DNA of 64,000 nt from CAWBLP01 sp963789495 (lineage in GTDB: Bacteria > Pseudomonadota > Alphaproteobacteria > Acetobacterales > Acetobacteraceae): contig CAWBLP010000026.1 of assembly GCA_963789495.1 (NCBI GenBank), positions 3,151 to 67,150 on the forward strand. The letters run 5' to 3'. Of this stretch, positions 17,102 through 26,474 are shown piece after piece. The notes under the pieces were generated by a model that made no database searches, was not told the origin of the DNA, and saw only the letters and a list, made by a program, of their open reading frames with translations. Position 1 is the stretch's first letter. The number at the start of each line of letters is the position of its first letter. A program made the position numbers and the translations under genes.

Positions 17102-18700
17102 TCAGGCAGCTTCGTCGGCTGTCTCCACCCCGAACGACACCGTACCATCGCGCGCGATCTCGTTCACCAGGTCAATCTCCCAGGACAGATAGGCGTGCAT
17201 CGCCTCCTCCACGCCGGAATTGCGATCGTAGGGACGCAGATAGAAATCGATGCAGGCCTCGTCCGGTGGGACCGTGCGGTCCTTCACCAATGGCCGGCCG
17301 AAGGCGTGCCAGGCCTCGGTGCCGCCCTCCAGCACTCGCACCTCGGCGGCGCTGAGGCCCTTTACCTCCGCCACAGCAAGCCGCGCCAGCATGCCGTCCG
17401 GTGAGGTGATCACCACGTGCCTGGCGCCCGCCAATTGCGGTGCCAGGCCGGACAGCCGGGACCGCACGCCCCAGATCGCCCCTGGAATATGGCCTTCGCG
17501 GAAATCGACGCTGCGGGCCAGGTCGATGATCACCGTGCTGTCGCCGCTGTCCAGCAGAGCGACCAGGCCGGTGACGTCGATCAGCGGGGCGGGATCGGCC
17601 AGTTCCGGCACCGGCTGCAGGGTGCGGGCGCCACCGGACAGATCCAGGGCGCCTTCGGCCACGAACACGTCACGATGCCCCATCTGGCGCAGCCAGGCCG
17701 CACTCATCCGCGCCCGCACGCCGGTGTCGTCCAGCAGCACGATGCGGGCGTTGCGCACGCCGATCCAGGTATCTGTAGCCTGCACCAGCTGACCGCCCGG
17801 CGCATTGCGGCTGCCGGGCCGATGGCCGGCGCGGAACTCGGCGGGATCACGCACATCCAACAAGTACAGCGTACGATCGGGATCGTCCTCGATCCGCTCC
17901 AGTTCCAGCGGACTGAGCACGCCCACGCCGGATTCCTCGGCAAAGCGCCGAGACCTTTCCAAGGCCTGCGGCAGCGTCTTTGGGGTGCCCGCGGTAAAGC
18001 GTTCACTGCGCCCGCGCTCGCAGCGCATCCCGGCCAGCTCCCAGCCCATGGTGCCATTGCGCAGCGCGACCACCTTGTTGGGAACCCCGGCACGGCGCAG
18101 GCTTTCTGCGCCCATGATGCTGCGGGTCCGGCCGGCGCAGTTCACCACCACCAGCGTCTTGGGATCAGGGGCGATATCGCCGATGCGATAGGCCAGCTCG
18201 CCGCCCGGCACGCTAATCCCGGTGGGGATCGACATGCGGGTGAACTCCTCGGCAGTACGGCTGTCCAGCACCACCATGTCCCGCCCGGAGTCGATCCAGG
18301 CCTTCAGCTCGGGCGGATCCACACTCTCGGTGCCGTAATGATGCTCCACCCATTCGCCGAATGCCTTGGACGGCACGTTGACGCCTGAGAACAACACGTA
18401 ACCGGCGGCTTCCCAGGCCTTGGTGCCGCCATCCAGCACCGATACGTTGGTGGCGCCGATGCCTTCCAGCCAGGTGGCCAGTTGCTCCGCCAGTCCGCGC
18501 CCGTCATCGACACAGCAGATCCGGGTGGTCAGCCGCGGCAGCAACGCACGGGCGCGAATCTCCCGCTTGGACACCGGACAGGGGACCGCCCAGAACAAAT
18601 GGGAGGCGCCGAATTCGCCCTCCTCCCGCGCATCCAGCAGCGCCAGTTCCTTGCCGTCCGTAATCCAACTGCGCAGAGCCGCGGCGTCGATACGATGCAT
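17102..18700 (-). CDS. Four-domain rhodanese-like protein
   Basis: 532 residues with four tandem rhodanese domains (about 1-115, 115-225, 260-375, 375-485). Only domain 2 keeps a catalytic Cys (Cys188 in VVVNCAGRTRS). The equivalent loops read ICCVDDGRG, IVLLDDTGVRA and VVITSPDGM in domains 1, 3 and 4. Rhodaneses move sulfane sulfur through a Cys persulfide; the three inactive copies are probably scaffolds. The ~45-residue C-terminal tail (DFYLRPYDRNSGVEEAMHAY) is a conserved feature of this type, including an acidic end. It is probably cytoplasmic: no signal peptide. Confidence 0.88.
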   Translation of the reverse strand: MHRIDAAALRSWITDGKELALLDAREEGEFGASHLFWAVPCPVSKREIRARALLPRLTTRICCVDDGRGLAEQLATWLEGIGATNVSVLDGGTKAWEAAGYVLFSGVNVPSKAFGEWVEHHYGTESVDPPELKAWIDSGRDMVVLDSRTAEEFTRMSIPTGISVPGGELAYRIGDIAPDPKTLVVVNCAGRTRSIMGAESLRRAGVPNKVVALRNGTMGWELAGMRCERGRSERFTAGTPKTLPQALERSRRFAEESGVGVLSPLELERIEDDPDRTLYLLDVRDPAEFRAGHRPGSRNAPGGQLVQATDTWIGVRNARIVLLDDTGVRARMSAAWLRQMGHRDVFVAEGALDLSGGARTLQPVPELADPAPLIDVTGLVALLDSGDSTVIIDLARSVDFREGHIPGAIWGVRSRLSGLAPQLAGARHVVITSPDGMLARLAVAEVKGLSAAEVRVLEGGTEAWHAFGRPLVKDRTVPPDEACIDFYLRPYDRNSGVEEAMHAYLSWEIDLVNEIARDGTVSFGVETADEAA

Positions 18701-18785
18701 GGCGTAAATCCCCTGCGGACGGTCGGTAAGGAAGCCAGCCTAGGCGTGTGGTGAAGCGCTTGGCAACGCACGCCACCGAGCGCAC

Positions 18786-19586
18786 ATGCGAGGCATGGAT
18801 TCGATGCGTGTGTTCGATCGGGCAGCGGTACGGCGCCATCGCGACCGGGCAGCGGCCCGGGTTGACGGCGTGGCGGACGTGCTGCGCGACGCGGCCGATC
18901 GGCTGCTGGACCGACTGGACGATACGGTGGTGCGGTTCTCCCAGGCGCTGGATGTCGGGGGTCGCGGGGTGGTGGCGCCGCTGCTGCGGGCGCGGGGGAT
19001 CGACGTGGTGAGCTGCGACCTGTCAGCGAGGATGGCGGCGCGGAACGGGGCGCCGGCGGTCGCGGCGGACGAGGAGTTTCTGCCCTTTGCGCCGGGCAGC
19101 TTCGACCTGGTGGTGGCCAGCCTGTCGCTGCATTGGGTAAACGATCTTCCGGGTGCGCTGATCCAGTTGCGGCAGGCGCTGCGCCCGGACGGGCTGCTGC
19201 TTGCCAGCCTGCCGGTATTGGGCACGCTGGCCGAACTGCGTCAGGCCCTGATCGAGGCGGAGGCCGCGTTGACCGGCGGTGCCTCGCCGCGGGTTTCGCC
19301 GTTTCCCGAGCTGAGGGATTGTGCCGCGCTGCTGCAACGCGCCGGGTTTGCGATGCCGGTGGCGGATCTGGAGGAAATCCGGCTGCTCTACGCCAATCCG
19401 CTGGCCTTGCTGACCGACCTGCGCGCCGCGGGCGAGGCGAATGCGGTGCGGCTGCGGGGGCGCCGGATCCCATCCCCCTCGCTGTTTCCCGCCGCCCTGG
19501 CGATGCTGCCGGAGCAAGCGGGACGCGTTCCGGCCAGCCTGCGCCTGGCCATGCTGACCGGCTGGGCACCGCCCGCGAGCGGCTGA
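18786..19586 (+). CDS. SAM-dependent methyltransferase, NDUFAF5/BioC-like
   Basis: 266 residues from 18786, though ATG 18804 (MRVFDRAAVRRHRDRAA) is equally likely as start. It carries a class I methyltransferase fold: motif I ALDVGGRGVVAPLL, motif II DVVSCDLSARM, then FDLVVASLSLHWVNDLPGAL and RPDGLLLASLP. The N-terminal FDR-xAVRRHRDRAA and SLSLHWVNDLPG are typical of the alphaproteobacterial relatives of NDUFAF5, the complex I assembly factor. The substrate is not proven. It is divergent from the rhodanese gene, with 85 bases between. Confidence 0.82.
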   Translation: MRGMDSMRVFDRAAVRRHRDRAAARVDGVADVLRDAADRLLDRLDDTVVRFSQALDVGGRGVVAPLLRARGIDVVSCDLSARMAARNGAPAVAADEEFLPFAPGSFDLVVASLSLHWVNDLPGALIQLRQALRPDGLLLASLPVLGTLAELRQALIEAEAALTGGASPRVSPFPELRDCAALLQRAGFAMPVADLEEIRLLYANPLALLTDLRAAGEANAVRLRGRRIPSPSLFPAALAMLPEQAGRVPASLRLAMLTGWAPPASG

Positions 19587-19595
19587 ACCGGGACG

Positions 19596-20765
19596 TCATG
19601 AGCGGGCGTAGGCAGCCCGCCAGGTCATCAGCAGGAAGGCCGCGAACAGGACAGCAAACGCGGCCGGCAGTCCTTGCGGGTTCCAGTAATCCATCGCCAC
19701 GCCGCCCAGCACCGGTCCGGTCAACGAGCCCAGGCCATAGACGCTGATCAGGGCGGCGTTGGCGGAGACCAGGTCTGAACCGCTGAACCGATCGCCGGCC
19801 ATGCTGAGTGCCATGACGTAGATTGCTGACACCGTGCCGCCCCAGACGAACAGCAGCGCGAACAGCCAGAGCGTCGGCAGGGCCTGCGTCGCCAGCAGAA
19901 GAGCCCCGACCAGTCCGACCGCGCCGCAAAGCTGCAGTACCGGCAAACGGCCGATTCGGTCGGACAGGAAGCCGATGGGCACCTGCAACGTGATCGCGCC
20001 GAGGTAGATCGCGGACAATGTTGCCGCGCCGAATTTCTCACCCAGGCCGGAGCGGAGGCCCCAGACCGGCAGCAGCACCATCAACGCCATCTCGAACACG
20101 CCGAACAGCAGCACGGTGAGGAAGACCACCGGCGCGCGGGCCACGATCGTCCATGGTGCCGTGGTGGGTTTCGTCCCGAGTGCCCCGCCGGGATCGCGGA
20201 TCGCCAGCAACGGGATCATCGCGACGAGGACGATCACCGTGTTCGCAATGAATGGCGCCCAGCCGTCGATTCCGGTCAGTGCCAGCAGCAGCGGGCCGAT
20301 GCCGAATCCGGCGGACAGCATGGCGCCGTAGAGGCCGACGATGCGGCCTCGTCCCACGCTGCCCGCGAGCGAATTGATCCAGGCCTCGCTAGCGGTGAAG
20401 ATGTTGGAGCCGACCAGTCCCAGCAGGAAGCGCAGCACGAACCACGCCGCGAGCCCGTCGAACAGCTTCATCGACAGGAACAGGAGGATGTCGAGCGCGA
20501 AGCACAGCAGCAGGAAGCGGCTGATGCCCAGCAGACGAATGCCGCGCTGGGCGAGCCACGGGCCGAGCACGATGCCGACGGAGGTGGTGGCGGCGCTGAG
20601 CCCGTTGAGGGTGGCGTCGATGCCGCGCGTTTCCAGCAGCAGCGAAATGAGCGGCGCCGCCTGCCCCACGCTGAGGCCGAACACGGCGACCGAGACCATG
20701 GCGACCGCCAGGCTCCAGCGCCGCCGCTCTGCGACGGGCGGCGCTGGTGTCGTCGGCGCGTTCAT
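19596..20765 (-). CDS. MFS transporter, YcaD-like
   Basis: 389 residues with 12 hydrophobic segments; the ends are convergent with the methyltransferase gene. The MFS loop motif is weak (GPWLAQRGIRLLG) but the second-half copy is clear (GFLSDRIGRLPVLQ). DLVSANAALISVYGLGSLTGPVLGGVAMDY near the C-terminus recalls the YcaD/YfkF-type permeases. Substrate unknown. No ligand-binding or regulatory partner adjoins it. Confidence 0.85.
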   Translation of the reverse strand: MNAPTTPAPPVAERRRWSLAVAMVSVAVFGLSVGQAAPLISLLLETRGIDATLNGLSAATTSVGIVLGPWLAQRGIRLLGISRFLLLCFALDILLFLSMKLFDGLAAWFVLRFLLGLVGSNIFTASEAWINSLAGSVGRGRIVGLYGAMLSAGFGIGPLLLALTGIDGWAPFIANTVIVLVAMIPLLAIRDPGGALGTKPTTAPWTIVARAPVVFLTVLLFGVFEMALMVLLPVWGLRSGLGEKFGAATLSAIYLGAITLQVPIGFLSDRIGRLPVLQLCGAVGLVGALLLATQALPTLWLFALLFVWGGTVSAIYVMALSMAGDRFSGSDLVSANAALISVYGLGSLTGPVLGGVAMDYWNPQGLPAAFAVLFAAFLLMTWRAAYARS

Positions 20766-20810
20766 GTCGGGGATCGAAAAATCTCGCCGGGCGTAGCCTG
20801 ACGCTGGCGT

Positions 20811-21185
20811 CTATTCCGGCAGGCGGGTGGACTGCCAGACCACCATTTGCCAAAGGCTGCCTCGCTTCGCGTAGACGTCGGTGAAGCGCACCGAGAAGGC
20901 ATTCGGTTTTCCGTTCGATACGACACTGATGCGGGCGATCCCGGTCAGCACCACCGCGTCTCCGAGGTCCTGCGCCTTCACGTCCGACGGCTCCACACCG
21001 GTGTAGACGGTCGCGCCGGACTGCATGGCGCCGACCAGGCTCTGCTTGGTGTCGAGCCGGGCCGAGGAATGCGTGTAGATCAGGTCATCGGCGAGGATCT
21101 CGTTCAGCGTGGCGACATCCTTTTGCGCCATCGCCTGCATGCGCTTGCGATCGAGTTCAATGATCGCCGGTCCATTGTCTGCCAT
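20811..21185 (-). CDS. NTF2-like / DUF4440 family protein
   Basis: 124 residues, GGGAGGG before ATG. The pattern of an N-terminal helix (IIELDRKRMQAMAQKDVATLNEIL), DDLIYTHSSAR, and a curved sheet ending FTDVYAKRGSLWQMVVWQSTRL is that of small NTF2-like proteins (SnoaL/DUF4440). They serve as isomerase, hydrolase or ligand-binding folds. The catalytic role here is not predictable. It lies 46 bases upstream of the MFS gene on the same strand and may be co-transcribed with it. Confidence 0.78.
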   Translation of the reverse strand: MADNGPAIIELDRKRMQAMAQKDVATLNEILADDLIYTHSSARLDTKQSLVGAMQSGATVYTGVEPSDVKAQDLGDAVVLTGIARISVVSNGKPNAFSVRFTDVYAKRGSLWQMVVWQSTRLPE

Positions 21186-21340
21186 ATATCCCTCCCTTGG
21201 TCAGGCCGGCATGATAGCGTGGCATAGCGAGGCTGGCGAATGACGCTGCAGATTCGACCGATCCGCCAGCCTACGCACGACGTGCGCAGACCGGCGAGTT
21301 TACGCGGCGTCGTGCGATGAGCGGTGCTGGCCGGGCGCGT

Positions 21341-22348
21341 TCAGCTTCCGGCCAGGCCATGCGCCTCGGCGAAGAACAGGTCCTGCCATTTGCCGGGGTT
21401 ATGCTTGATGCGCCCGACCTTGTGCATGAAGGCGACGAACGTCATCACGTTCTTCGGAGTCGTGGTATAGTCCACATCCGGATCGGCGACCAATTTCGCC
21501 AGCTCATCCGCGCCGACCTTTTTGTCGCCGGTCGCTTCCAGATAGATTTTCGCGCAAGCCTGCGGTTCTGCCTTGATGAAGGCGTTCGCTTCGGTCTGCG
21601 CAGCGAATACCGCGGCGCAGACGTTTGGATTCGCATCGTGGAAGCGTTTGGTGGTCAGCAGAACGCCGTTGGTGTGCGGTCCGTCCAACACGTCGTACGA
21701 CTTCAGCACCTTGTGGATGCCCGGCGTCGCCAGCTCGTAATAGTAGAACGGGGAGCTGGCGAAGTGGCTGTTCACCTCGGATTGGCCGCCGAGCACGGCA
21801 GCCATCGCATCGGGATGAGAGAGCGTGACGGTGAGAGGGTCGAGCTTGTCGAAATGCTCAAAGCCCCATTGCTTCGCCGCCGCCATTTCCAGCACCAGCG
21901 CATGGCCGGTCAGCTTCACGCCGGGCAGCGCGATCTTGTCCTTGCTGGTGAAGTCCGCGATCGACTTGATTGCTGGATTGCGGGTGACCAGCACGTACGG
22001 CATCGACTGCATGGCGCACAGTGCACGAACTTCCTGCGGCGTGCCTGCGGTCTTGTCCCATAGCGTTGCGAGCGTCGGCGCTCCCGGTCCGATGAATTCC
22101 AGACTGCCGGACAGCAACCCATCCACCTGCGGTGACGGGCCGCCGAGCTGCGGCCATTCCACTTTGACGGTGCCGAGGCCGAGTTTGGCGGCGTGCTTCT
22201 GCACGAGAAGCTGCCGTTCCATCACCATCATCGGCATGTAGGGAAGGCCGTATTGCTTGGAAATTCGCACCACGGTGGTTTCCGCGGCGGCGGGACGGAT
22301 GATGGTGGGGAGTGCAAGCAGAGCGAGGCCCAGATCTCGGCGGCGCAT
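21341..22348 (-). CDS. ABC transporter substrate-binding protein, SsuA/NMT1-like
   Basis: 335 residues from ATG 22348 after AAGGAAC; a longer frame is open but only this start gives a signal peptide (MRRRDLGLALLALPTIIRPAAA, twin-Arg-like). The mature part has the NMT1/SsuA periplasmic-binding pattern: VRISKQYGLPYMPMMVM, SLEFIGPGAPTLATLW, KIALPGVKLTGHALVLEMAA and FFAEAHGL. Such proteins deliver sulfonates, nitrate-like anions or pyrimidine precursors to an ABC importer. No permease or ATPase gene is adjacent, so it is an orphan here. Confidence 0.85.
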   Translation of the reverse strand: MRRRDLGLALLALPTIIRPAAAETTVVRISKQYGLPYMPMMVMERQLLVQKHAAKLGLGTVKVEWPQLGGPSPQVDGLLSGSLEFIGPGAPTLATLWDKTAGTPQEVRALCAMQSMPYVLVTRNPAIKSIADFTSKDKIALPGVKLTGHALVLEMAAAKQWGFEHFDKLDPLTVTLSHPDAMAAVLGGQSEVNSHFASSPFYYYELATPGIHKVLKSYDVLDGPHTNGVLLTTKRFHDANPNVCAAVFAAQTEANAFIKAEPQACAKIYLEATGDKKVGADELAKLVADPDVDYTTTPKNVMTFVAFMHKVGRIKHNPGKWQDLFFAEAHGLAGS

Positions 22349-22550
22349 CGGACGTTCCTTCCAGCGGTCGAACAAACGGGGTCGTAGTCGCGACCGTGGG
22401 CCGCGGCAAGGGAGCGGCCGGACGGCGCGCCCCACCGGCGACTGGCCCGGAACCCGGGCTGGACGTTGGGTCCGCAAGGTTGCAAGCAGATTTTTCGCCG
22501 CGGCGAGATGGCGGCGCGGTCATCTGGTGTGTAACCAACAGGAGCCGGCA

Positions 22551-23420
22551 ATGCTGCAATTTGAATTGGTCTGGGATTCCCGCTGCACCGTAGCGGAATG
22601 TCCGGTGTGGGACACCGTGCAGCGCAAGCTGTTGTTCGCCGACATCCAGGGCAAATGCATCAACGTGTTGTCGGTGGATGATGGCGCACGAGAGACGTGG
22701 ACGCTGCCGGACATCGTGCCGAGCTTCGGGCTGTGCCGATCCGGCAGGCTGGTGGTGGCGCAGCGACGGCATGTGGTGCTGTTCGATCCGCGCTCCGGTT
22801 CGGTGCAGGATTTGACTGACTCGATCGATGAGCCTGACACAACGCGGCTCAATGACGGCAAGATCGGACCGGATGGCTGCTTCTGGGTTGGCAGCATTGA
22901 TGAGCAGAAGGACCGCCAGCCGATCGCCGCGCTGTACCGTGTGTCACCAGACGGACGGATGGAGCGGCGCGCGGCTGGGATCGCGAACTCCAACGGCCTG
23001 GCGTGGTCGCCCGATGGAGCCGTGATGTATCATTCCGATACCAAGACGGGCGTGATTGAGGCCTGGGACTTCGATCGACAGACCGGCGCGATGCACAACC
23101 ACCGCGTAGTGGTGACGCTCAGTGACGCCGAGGGTCGGCCGGATGGCGGCGCGGTGGATATGGACGGGAATTACTGGTCGGCCGGTCCGTCCGCCGGCGT
23201 GCTCCACCGCTTCTCGCCGGCGGGGGCGCTGCTGGAACGCATCCCATTCCCGGTGCCCGGGCCGACGATGCCGTGCTTCGCCGATGGCGCGCTGTATGTC
23301 ACCTCGCTGCGCGGCGGCAAGTCGGCCGAGGTGCTGGCGCGGTTTCCGACACTGGGCGGATTGTTCCGTGCGAGCACCACGGTGGCCGGTGTGCCGGTGG
23401 GGATGTTCGCCGACGCGTAG
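22551..23420 (+). CDS. SMP-30/gluconolactonase family protein
   Basis: 289 residues from ATG 22551, with AGGAG seven bases upstream; the frame is open further 5' but without similarity. The six-bladed propeller metal site can be traced: AECPVWD (Glu), TRLNDGKIGPDG (Asn/Asp), NSNGLAWSPDG (Asn) and GRPDGGAVDMDGNYW (Asp). These enzymes hydrolyse sugar lactones to the acids. The context next to a solute-binding protein and upstream of an MFS carrier is compatible with sugar-acid use, but the actual lactone is unknown. Confidence 0.88.
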   Translation: MLQFELVWDSRCTVAECPVWDTVQRKLLFADIQGKCINVLSVDDGARETWTLPDIVPSFGLCRSGRLVVAQRRHVVLFDPRSGSVQDLTDSIDEPDTTRLNDGKIGPDGCFWVGSIDEQKDRQPIAALYRVSPDGRMERRAAGIANSNGLAWSPDGAVMYHSDTKTGVIEAWDFDRQTGAMHNHRVVVTLSDAEGRPDGGAVDMDGNYWSAGPSAGVLHRFSPAGALLERIPFPVPGPTMPCFADGALYVTSLRGGKSAEVLARFPTLGGLFRASTTVAGVPVGMFADA

Positions 23421-23444
23421 CGCGGCGTCGGCCGCGCGCGCCGG

Positions 23445-23811
23445 TCAGGCCGGTTCCAGCCGCAGCGTCGTCGCCAGCGTATCCGGCCGCACCATCGCCT
23501 GCGCATAGGGGCTGCCGGCATATTTGGTGAGAAAGGCCACGCTCGTCGCCGCGATCACCGCCGGATCGGCCACCGCGATGATCCGCACCGGCAAGCGGCG
23601 CTCGTCCAGGACCAGGGTGGCGGTGCCATCCGTGGCAGCCGAGTCATACCATTGCCCCTTGCGTCCGCGGAACGAACGCACCAGCACGTCATCGCCGACA
23701 ACGACAACCCAGATGATCGTCGTCCGATCCGGATATCGGCTGGTGACGATTTCCGACCTCCTGCGTGCTGCCCAGCAATGCAAGCGTCGCGGCGTCGAAG
23801 GTCTCGGGCAT
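23445..23811 (-). pseudogene. DUF2255 family protein, one frameshift
   Basis: From ATG 23811 (GAGGAGCC upstream) the frame gives MPETFDAATLALLGSTQEV. One extra G near 23753 shifts it; the next frame gives EIVTSRYPDRTTIIWVVVVGDDVLVRSFRGRKGQWY and ends TLRLEPA. Together this is a ~120-residue DUF2255 protein, a flavin-reductase-like split-barrel family of unknown function. A single inserted base makes an assembly error more likely than a real loss. Confidence 0.65.
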
Positions 23812-23931
23812 CGGAGGCTCCTCGCTCGGTTGGTCCAGGTGCGTCGCCGGTTCAGTTCGCCTGCGGCGTCGGTTTGCCGCAATCCGACAAGCGCCGCTAT
23901 GCAGGTCCGGATCACACAGACAGGCTGCCCT

Positions 23932-25242
23932 ATGCGTCCCCCCGCTGCCACCGCTCCCGCGCAATCCGGCCGGATGCTGCCGCGCTTCCTGATCCACCGG
24001 CTGCCGTTCTTCTATGGCTGGATCATCCTGGGCTGTGTCTGCTGCGCCGGCTTCTCCCGCCAGGGCGGTGCAGTGGCTACACTGTCCATCTTCGTCGAAC
24101 CGATGACCCGAGAATTCGGCTGGTCACGCACCGCGATCTCCGGCGCCGTCTCCCTCGGCGGTCTCCTCGCCGCACTAACCTCCCCCACGCTCGGCCGACT
24201 ACTCGACCGCCAGGGCGCGCGGCTGGTGCTGACGCTTGCCGTGCTGCTGACCGGCGTCGCCGACCTCGGCCTGTCGCTGACGCTGTCGCTGCCGATGTTC
24301 TACGCGCTGTTCTGCATCGCCCGCATGAACTTCGCCGGCCCGTTCGACCTGGGCATCTACGGCGCGGTGAACAACTGGTTCGTCGCCCGCCGCACCATCG
24401 CCGTGTCGATCGCCACCATCGCGCAGATGGTCGGCCTGGTGACGCTGCCGCTGATCGCGCAGGCCATGATCCTGCATGGCGGCTGGCGCGCCGGCTGGCT
24501 GGGGGTGGGCGTTGCCGTGCTGGCGGTAGGGTTCATCCCGAGCTGGCTGTTGATGGTGCGCCGCCCGGAGGACGTTGGCCTGACGCCGGATCGCAGCGTC
24601 GCGCACCCGGCGGGCCACGCGGCGCCGCGCCAGGAACCGGCTTTCAGCCGCGCCCAGGCGGTCCGCACGCCGGCGTTCTGGCTGCTGTCGCTGTTCACCC
24701 TGTTCGCCTATCCGGTGCAGGCTGGCGTGAGCCTGCATCAGGCGCCGCTGCTGATCGAGCGCGGCCTGAGTCCCACGATCGCCGCCACCGTGGTCAGCGC
24801 GTTCTCGTTGATGTCGGGCGTTTCCAGCCTGGGCTTCGGCTTCTATCCGCGCCGTCTGCCGATCCGCTACGCGCTGGCCGTGGTGGGGGCGCTCCTGTGC
24901 GCCGGCGCATTGATCATGGATGCGGTACACAGCGCGACCATGGCCTACCTGGCCGCGGCGGTGTTCGGCATCGGCATTGGCGGATTGCTGACCATGCTGC
25001 CGATTGCCTGGGCGGATTATTACGGGCGCCGCAGCTACGGCGCGATCCGCGGCATCGCCTTGTCGGTGCAGGTGCTGGCGCAGGCAGCGGGACCGCTCAT
25101 CTCCGGGCTGCTGCGCGACCGGTCCGGCACCTACGACCTGTCGCTGCAATTTTTTGCTGCACTGGCGGCGATAAGCCTGCTCGCGGCATTGTTGGCGCGC
25201 CCGCCCGCGCCTCGGTTTGATGCGATGGCGACAGCGGCCTGA
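23932..25242 (+). CDS. MFS transporter, monocarboxylate/oxalate-formate antiporter type
   Basis: 436 residues from ATG 23932; the frame is open upstream to 23524, but that part has no membrane segments and overlaps the DUF2255 gene. FFYGWIILGCVCCAGFSRQG in helix 1, FVEPMTREFGWSRTAISGA and the loop GRLLDRQGARLVL are typical of the monocarboxylate-permease/OFA branch. It has 12 predicted helices and an unusually conserved second half (GFGFYPRRLPIRYALAV). The substrate is probably a small organic acid. Confidence 0.85.
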   Translation: MRPPAATAPAQSGRMLPRFLIHRLPFFYGWIILGCVCCAGFSRQGGAVATLSIFVEPMTREFGWSRTAISGAVSLGGLLAALTSPTLGRLLDRQGARLVLTLAVLLTGVADLGLSLTLSLPMFYALFCIARMNFAGPFDLGIYGAVNNWFVARRTIAVSIATIAQMVGLVTLPLIAQAMILHGGWRAGWLGVGVAVLAVGFIPSWLLMVRRPEDVGLTPDRSVAHPAGHAAPRQEPAFSRAQAVRTPAFWLLSLFTLFAYPVQAGVSLHQAPLLIERGLSPTIAATVVSAFSLMSGVSSLGFGFYPRRLPIRYALAVVGALLCAGALIMDAVHSATMAYLAAAVFGIGIGGLLTMLPIAWADYYGRRSYGAIRGIALSVQVLAQAAGPLISGLLRDRSGTYDLSLQFFAALAAISLLAALLARPPAPRFDAMATAA

Positions 25243-25434
25243 GGGAAGGACCCGGCCCAGTGGTCGGGGCGCCGCGGGCGCTGGGGAGCGGCCAAATATA
25301 ACTCGATGAGGTGACGGCCAGACTTCCCCATGCTGCGGCCGATTGCCCACGCCCCGGGCCCGACCGCCTGGCGGCTGGATTGCCGTGCCCGGCCGGCTCA
25401 CCATGCCGCCCCGACCAATCCTGGGAGTACAGTG

Positions 25435-25947
25435 ATGGGGATCCTGACGGACGACATGCGACGGGTGGTGGAGGAGCAGCAACTGGGCTTCATCGCCACC
25501 GTCTGCCCGGACGGCACGCCCAACCTCTCACCGAAAGGCACCACCGCGGTGTGGGACGATGATCACCTGATCTTCGCTGATTTGTGCTCGCCCGCCACGA
25601 TCGCGAACCTGCGGCACAACCCCGCACTGGAGATAAACATCGTCGATATGGTCTCGCGCACAGGCTATCGTTTCAAGGGAACCGCAACCATCCACGCCGA
25701 GGGCGCCCGGTTTGAGGAGCTGCTCGCGTTCTATCGCCGCCGCGGCTCGACCAGCACCAAGCACCACATCGTCCTGGTCAAAGTGGAGCGCACCGCCCCG
25801 CTGGTGTCACCCGCCTATGATCTCGGCCAGAGCGAGGCGCAGGTAAGGGCGCAGTGGATCGGCCACTGGACCAGACTGTGGCAGCGCCAAGCGGGCTGTG
25901 GGGACGCCATTGACCGCTCCGCTGGACCAGCAGGGGCCTCAACTTGA
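25435..25947 (+). CDS. Pyridoxamine 5'-phosphate oxidase family protein
   Basis: 170 residues, GGGAG upstream of ATG 25435. It is a flavin-binding split barrel: LGFIATVCPDGTPNLSPKGTTAVWDDDHLIFAD is the standard opening of the PNPOx-like family, followed by SPATIANLRHNPALEINIVD and GYRFKGTATIH. Such proteins reduce or oxidise small molecules with FMN or F420. The close match to proteins of unknown physiological role prevents naming a substrate. Given the F420 genes at 58-61 kb, an F420-binding role is worth testing but is not shown. Confidence 0.82.
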   Translation: MGILTDDMRRVVEEQQLGFIATVCPDGTPNLSPKGTTAVWDDDHLIFADLCSPATIANLRHNPALEINIVDMVSRTGYRFKGTATIHAEGARFEELLAFYRRRGSTSTKHHIVLVKVERTAPLVSPAYDLGQSEAQVRAQWIGHWTRLWQRQAGCGDAIDRSAGPAGAST

Positions 25948-26008
25948 TCCTCTCGCCGACATGCCGGAAGCTCGCCCTCCCCACGCCGCAACACAATGAG
26001 ACACCAAC

Positions 26009-26428
26009 ATGGGTGAGATCGGCACGCGTTACACCGGTGGCTGTCTCTGCGGCGCATTGCGCTACGTAGCGGACGGAGAACCACTTTACGCCGGCCACTG
26101 CTACTGCGCGGATTGCCGCAAGGCGTCAGGTGCGGGATTCATTCCGTTCTTGGGGTTTTCCGCCGGCGCCGTGCGCTTCAACGGCGGCACCAAGCAATTC
26201 GTGTCGAAATCCGCCCGCGGCACCGACGCCGTGCGCAATTCCTGCCCGGTCTGCAGCAGCCTGGTGTTCGGCGGCGACGTGGGCACGGACGACTCGTTCA
26301 CGATCTACGCCGGCTCGCTCGACGATCCGTCCCTGTTCCATCCGAGGGTCGCGATCTTTGCCGACGGCCGCCCGGCCTGGGCGGTCATACCGACGGACCT
26401 CAAGGTTTTCGACGGACCACCGGGCTGA
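26009..26428 (+). CDS. GFA family zinc protein (glutathione-dependent formaldehyde-activating enzyme-like)
   Basis: 139 residues. Zinc ligands are in place: GGCLCGALRY, HCYCADCRKASGAGF and NSCPVCSS, the seven-Cys pattern of the GFA fold. The family's founder binds S-hydroxymethylglutathione, though most members, including ones of this length, are of unproven activity. It lies between the flavin barrel and the EamA gene on the same strand with short gaps. Confidence 0.85.
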   Translation: MGEIGTRYTGGCLCGALRYVADGEPLYAGHCYCADCRKASGAGFIPFLGFSAGAVRFNGGTKQFVSKSARGTDAVRNSCPVCSSLVFGGDVGTDDSFTIYAGSLDDPSLFHPRVAIFADGRPAWAVIPTDLKVFDGPPG

Positions 26429-26474
26429 CGGCGCAACACGCGTCCGGTCCGATCTCAGAGCGATAGGTAACCGC

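Noticed and set aside
21317..22063. 248-residue plus-strand frame opposite the substrate-binding protein
   Set aside because: Antisense shadow with His/Arg-rich composition; the minus strand encodes the recognisable SsuA-like protein.
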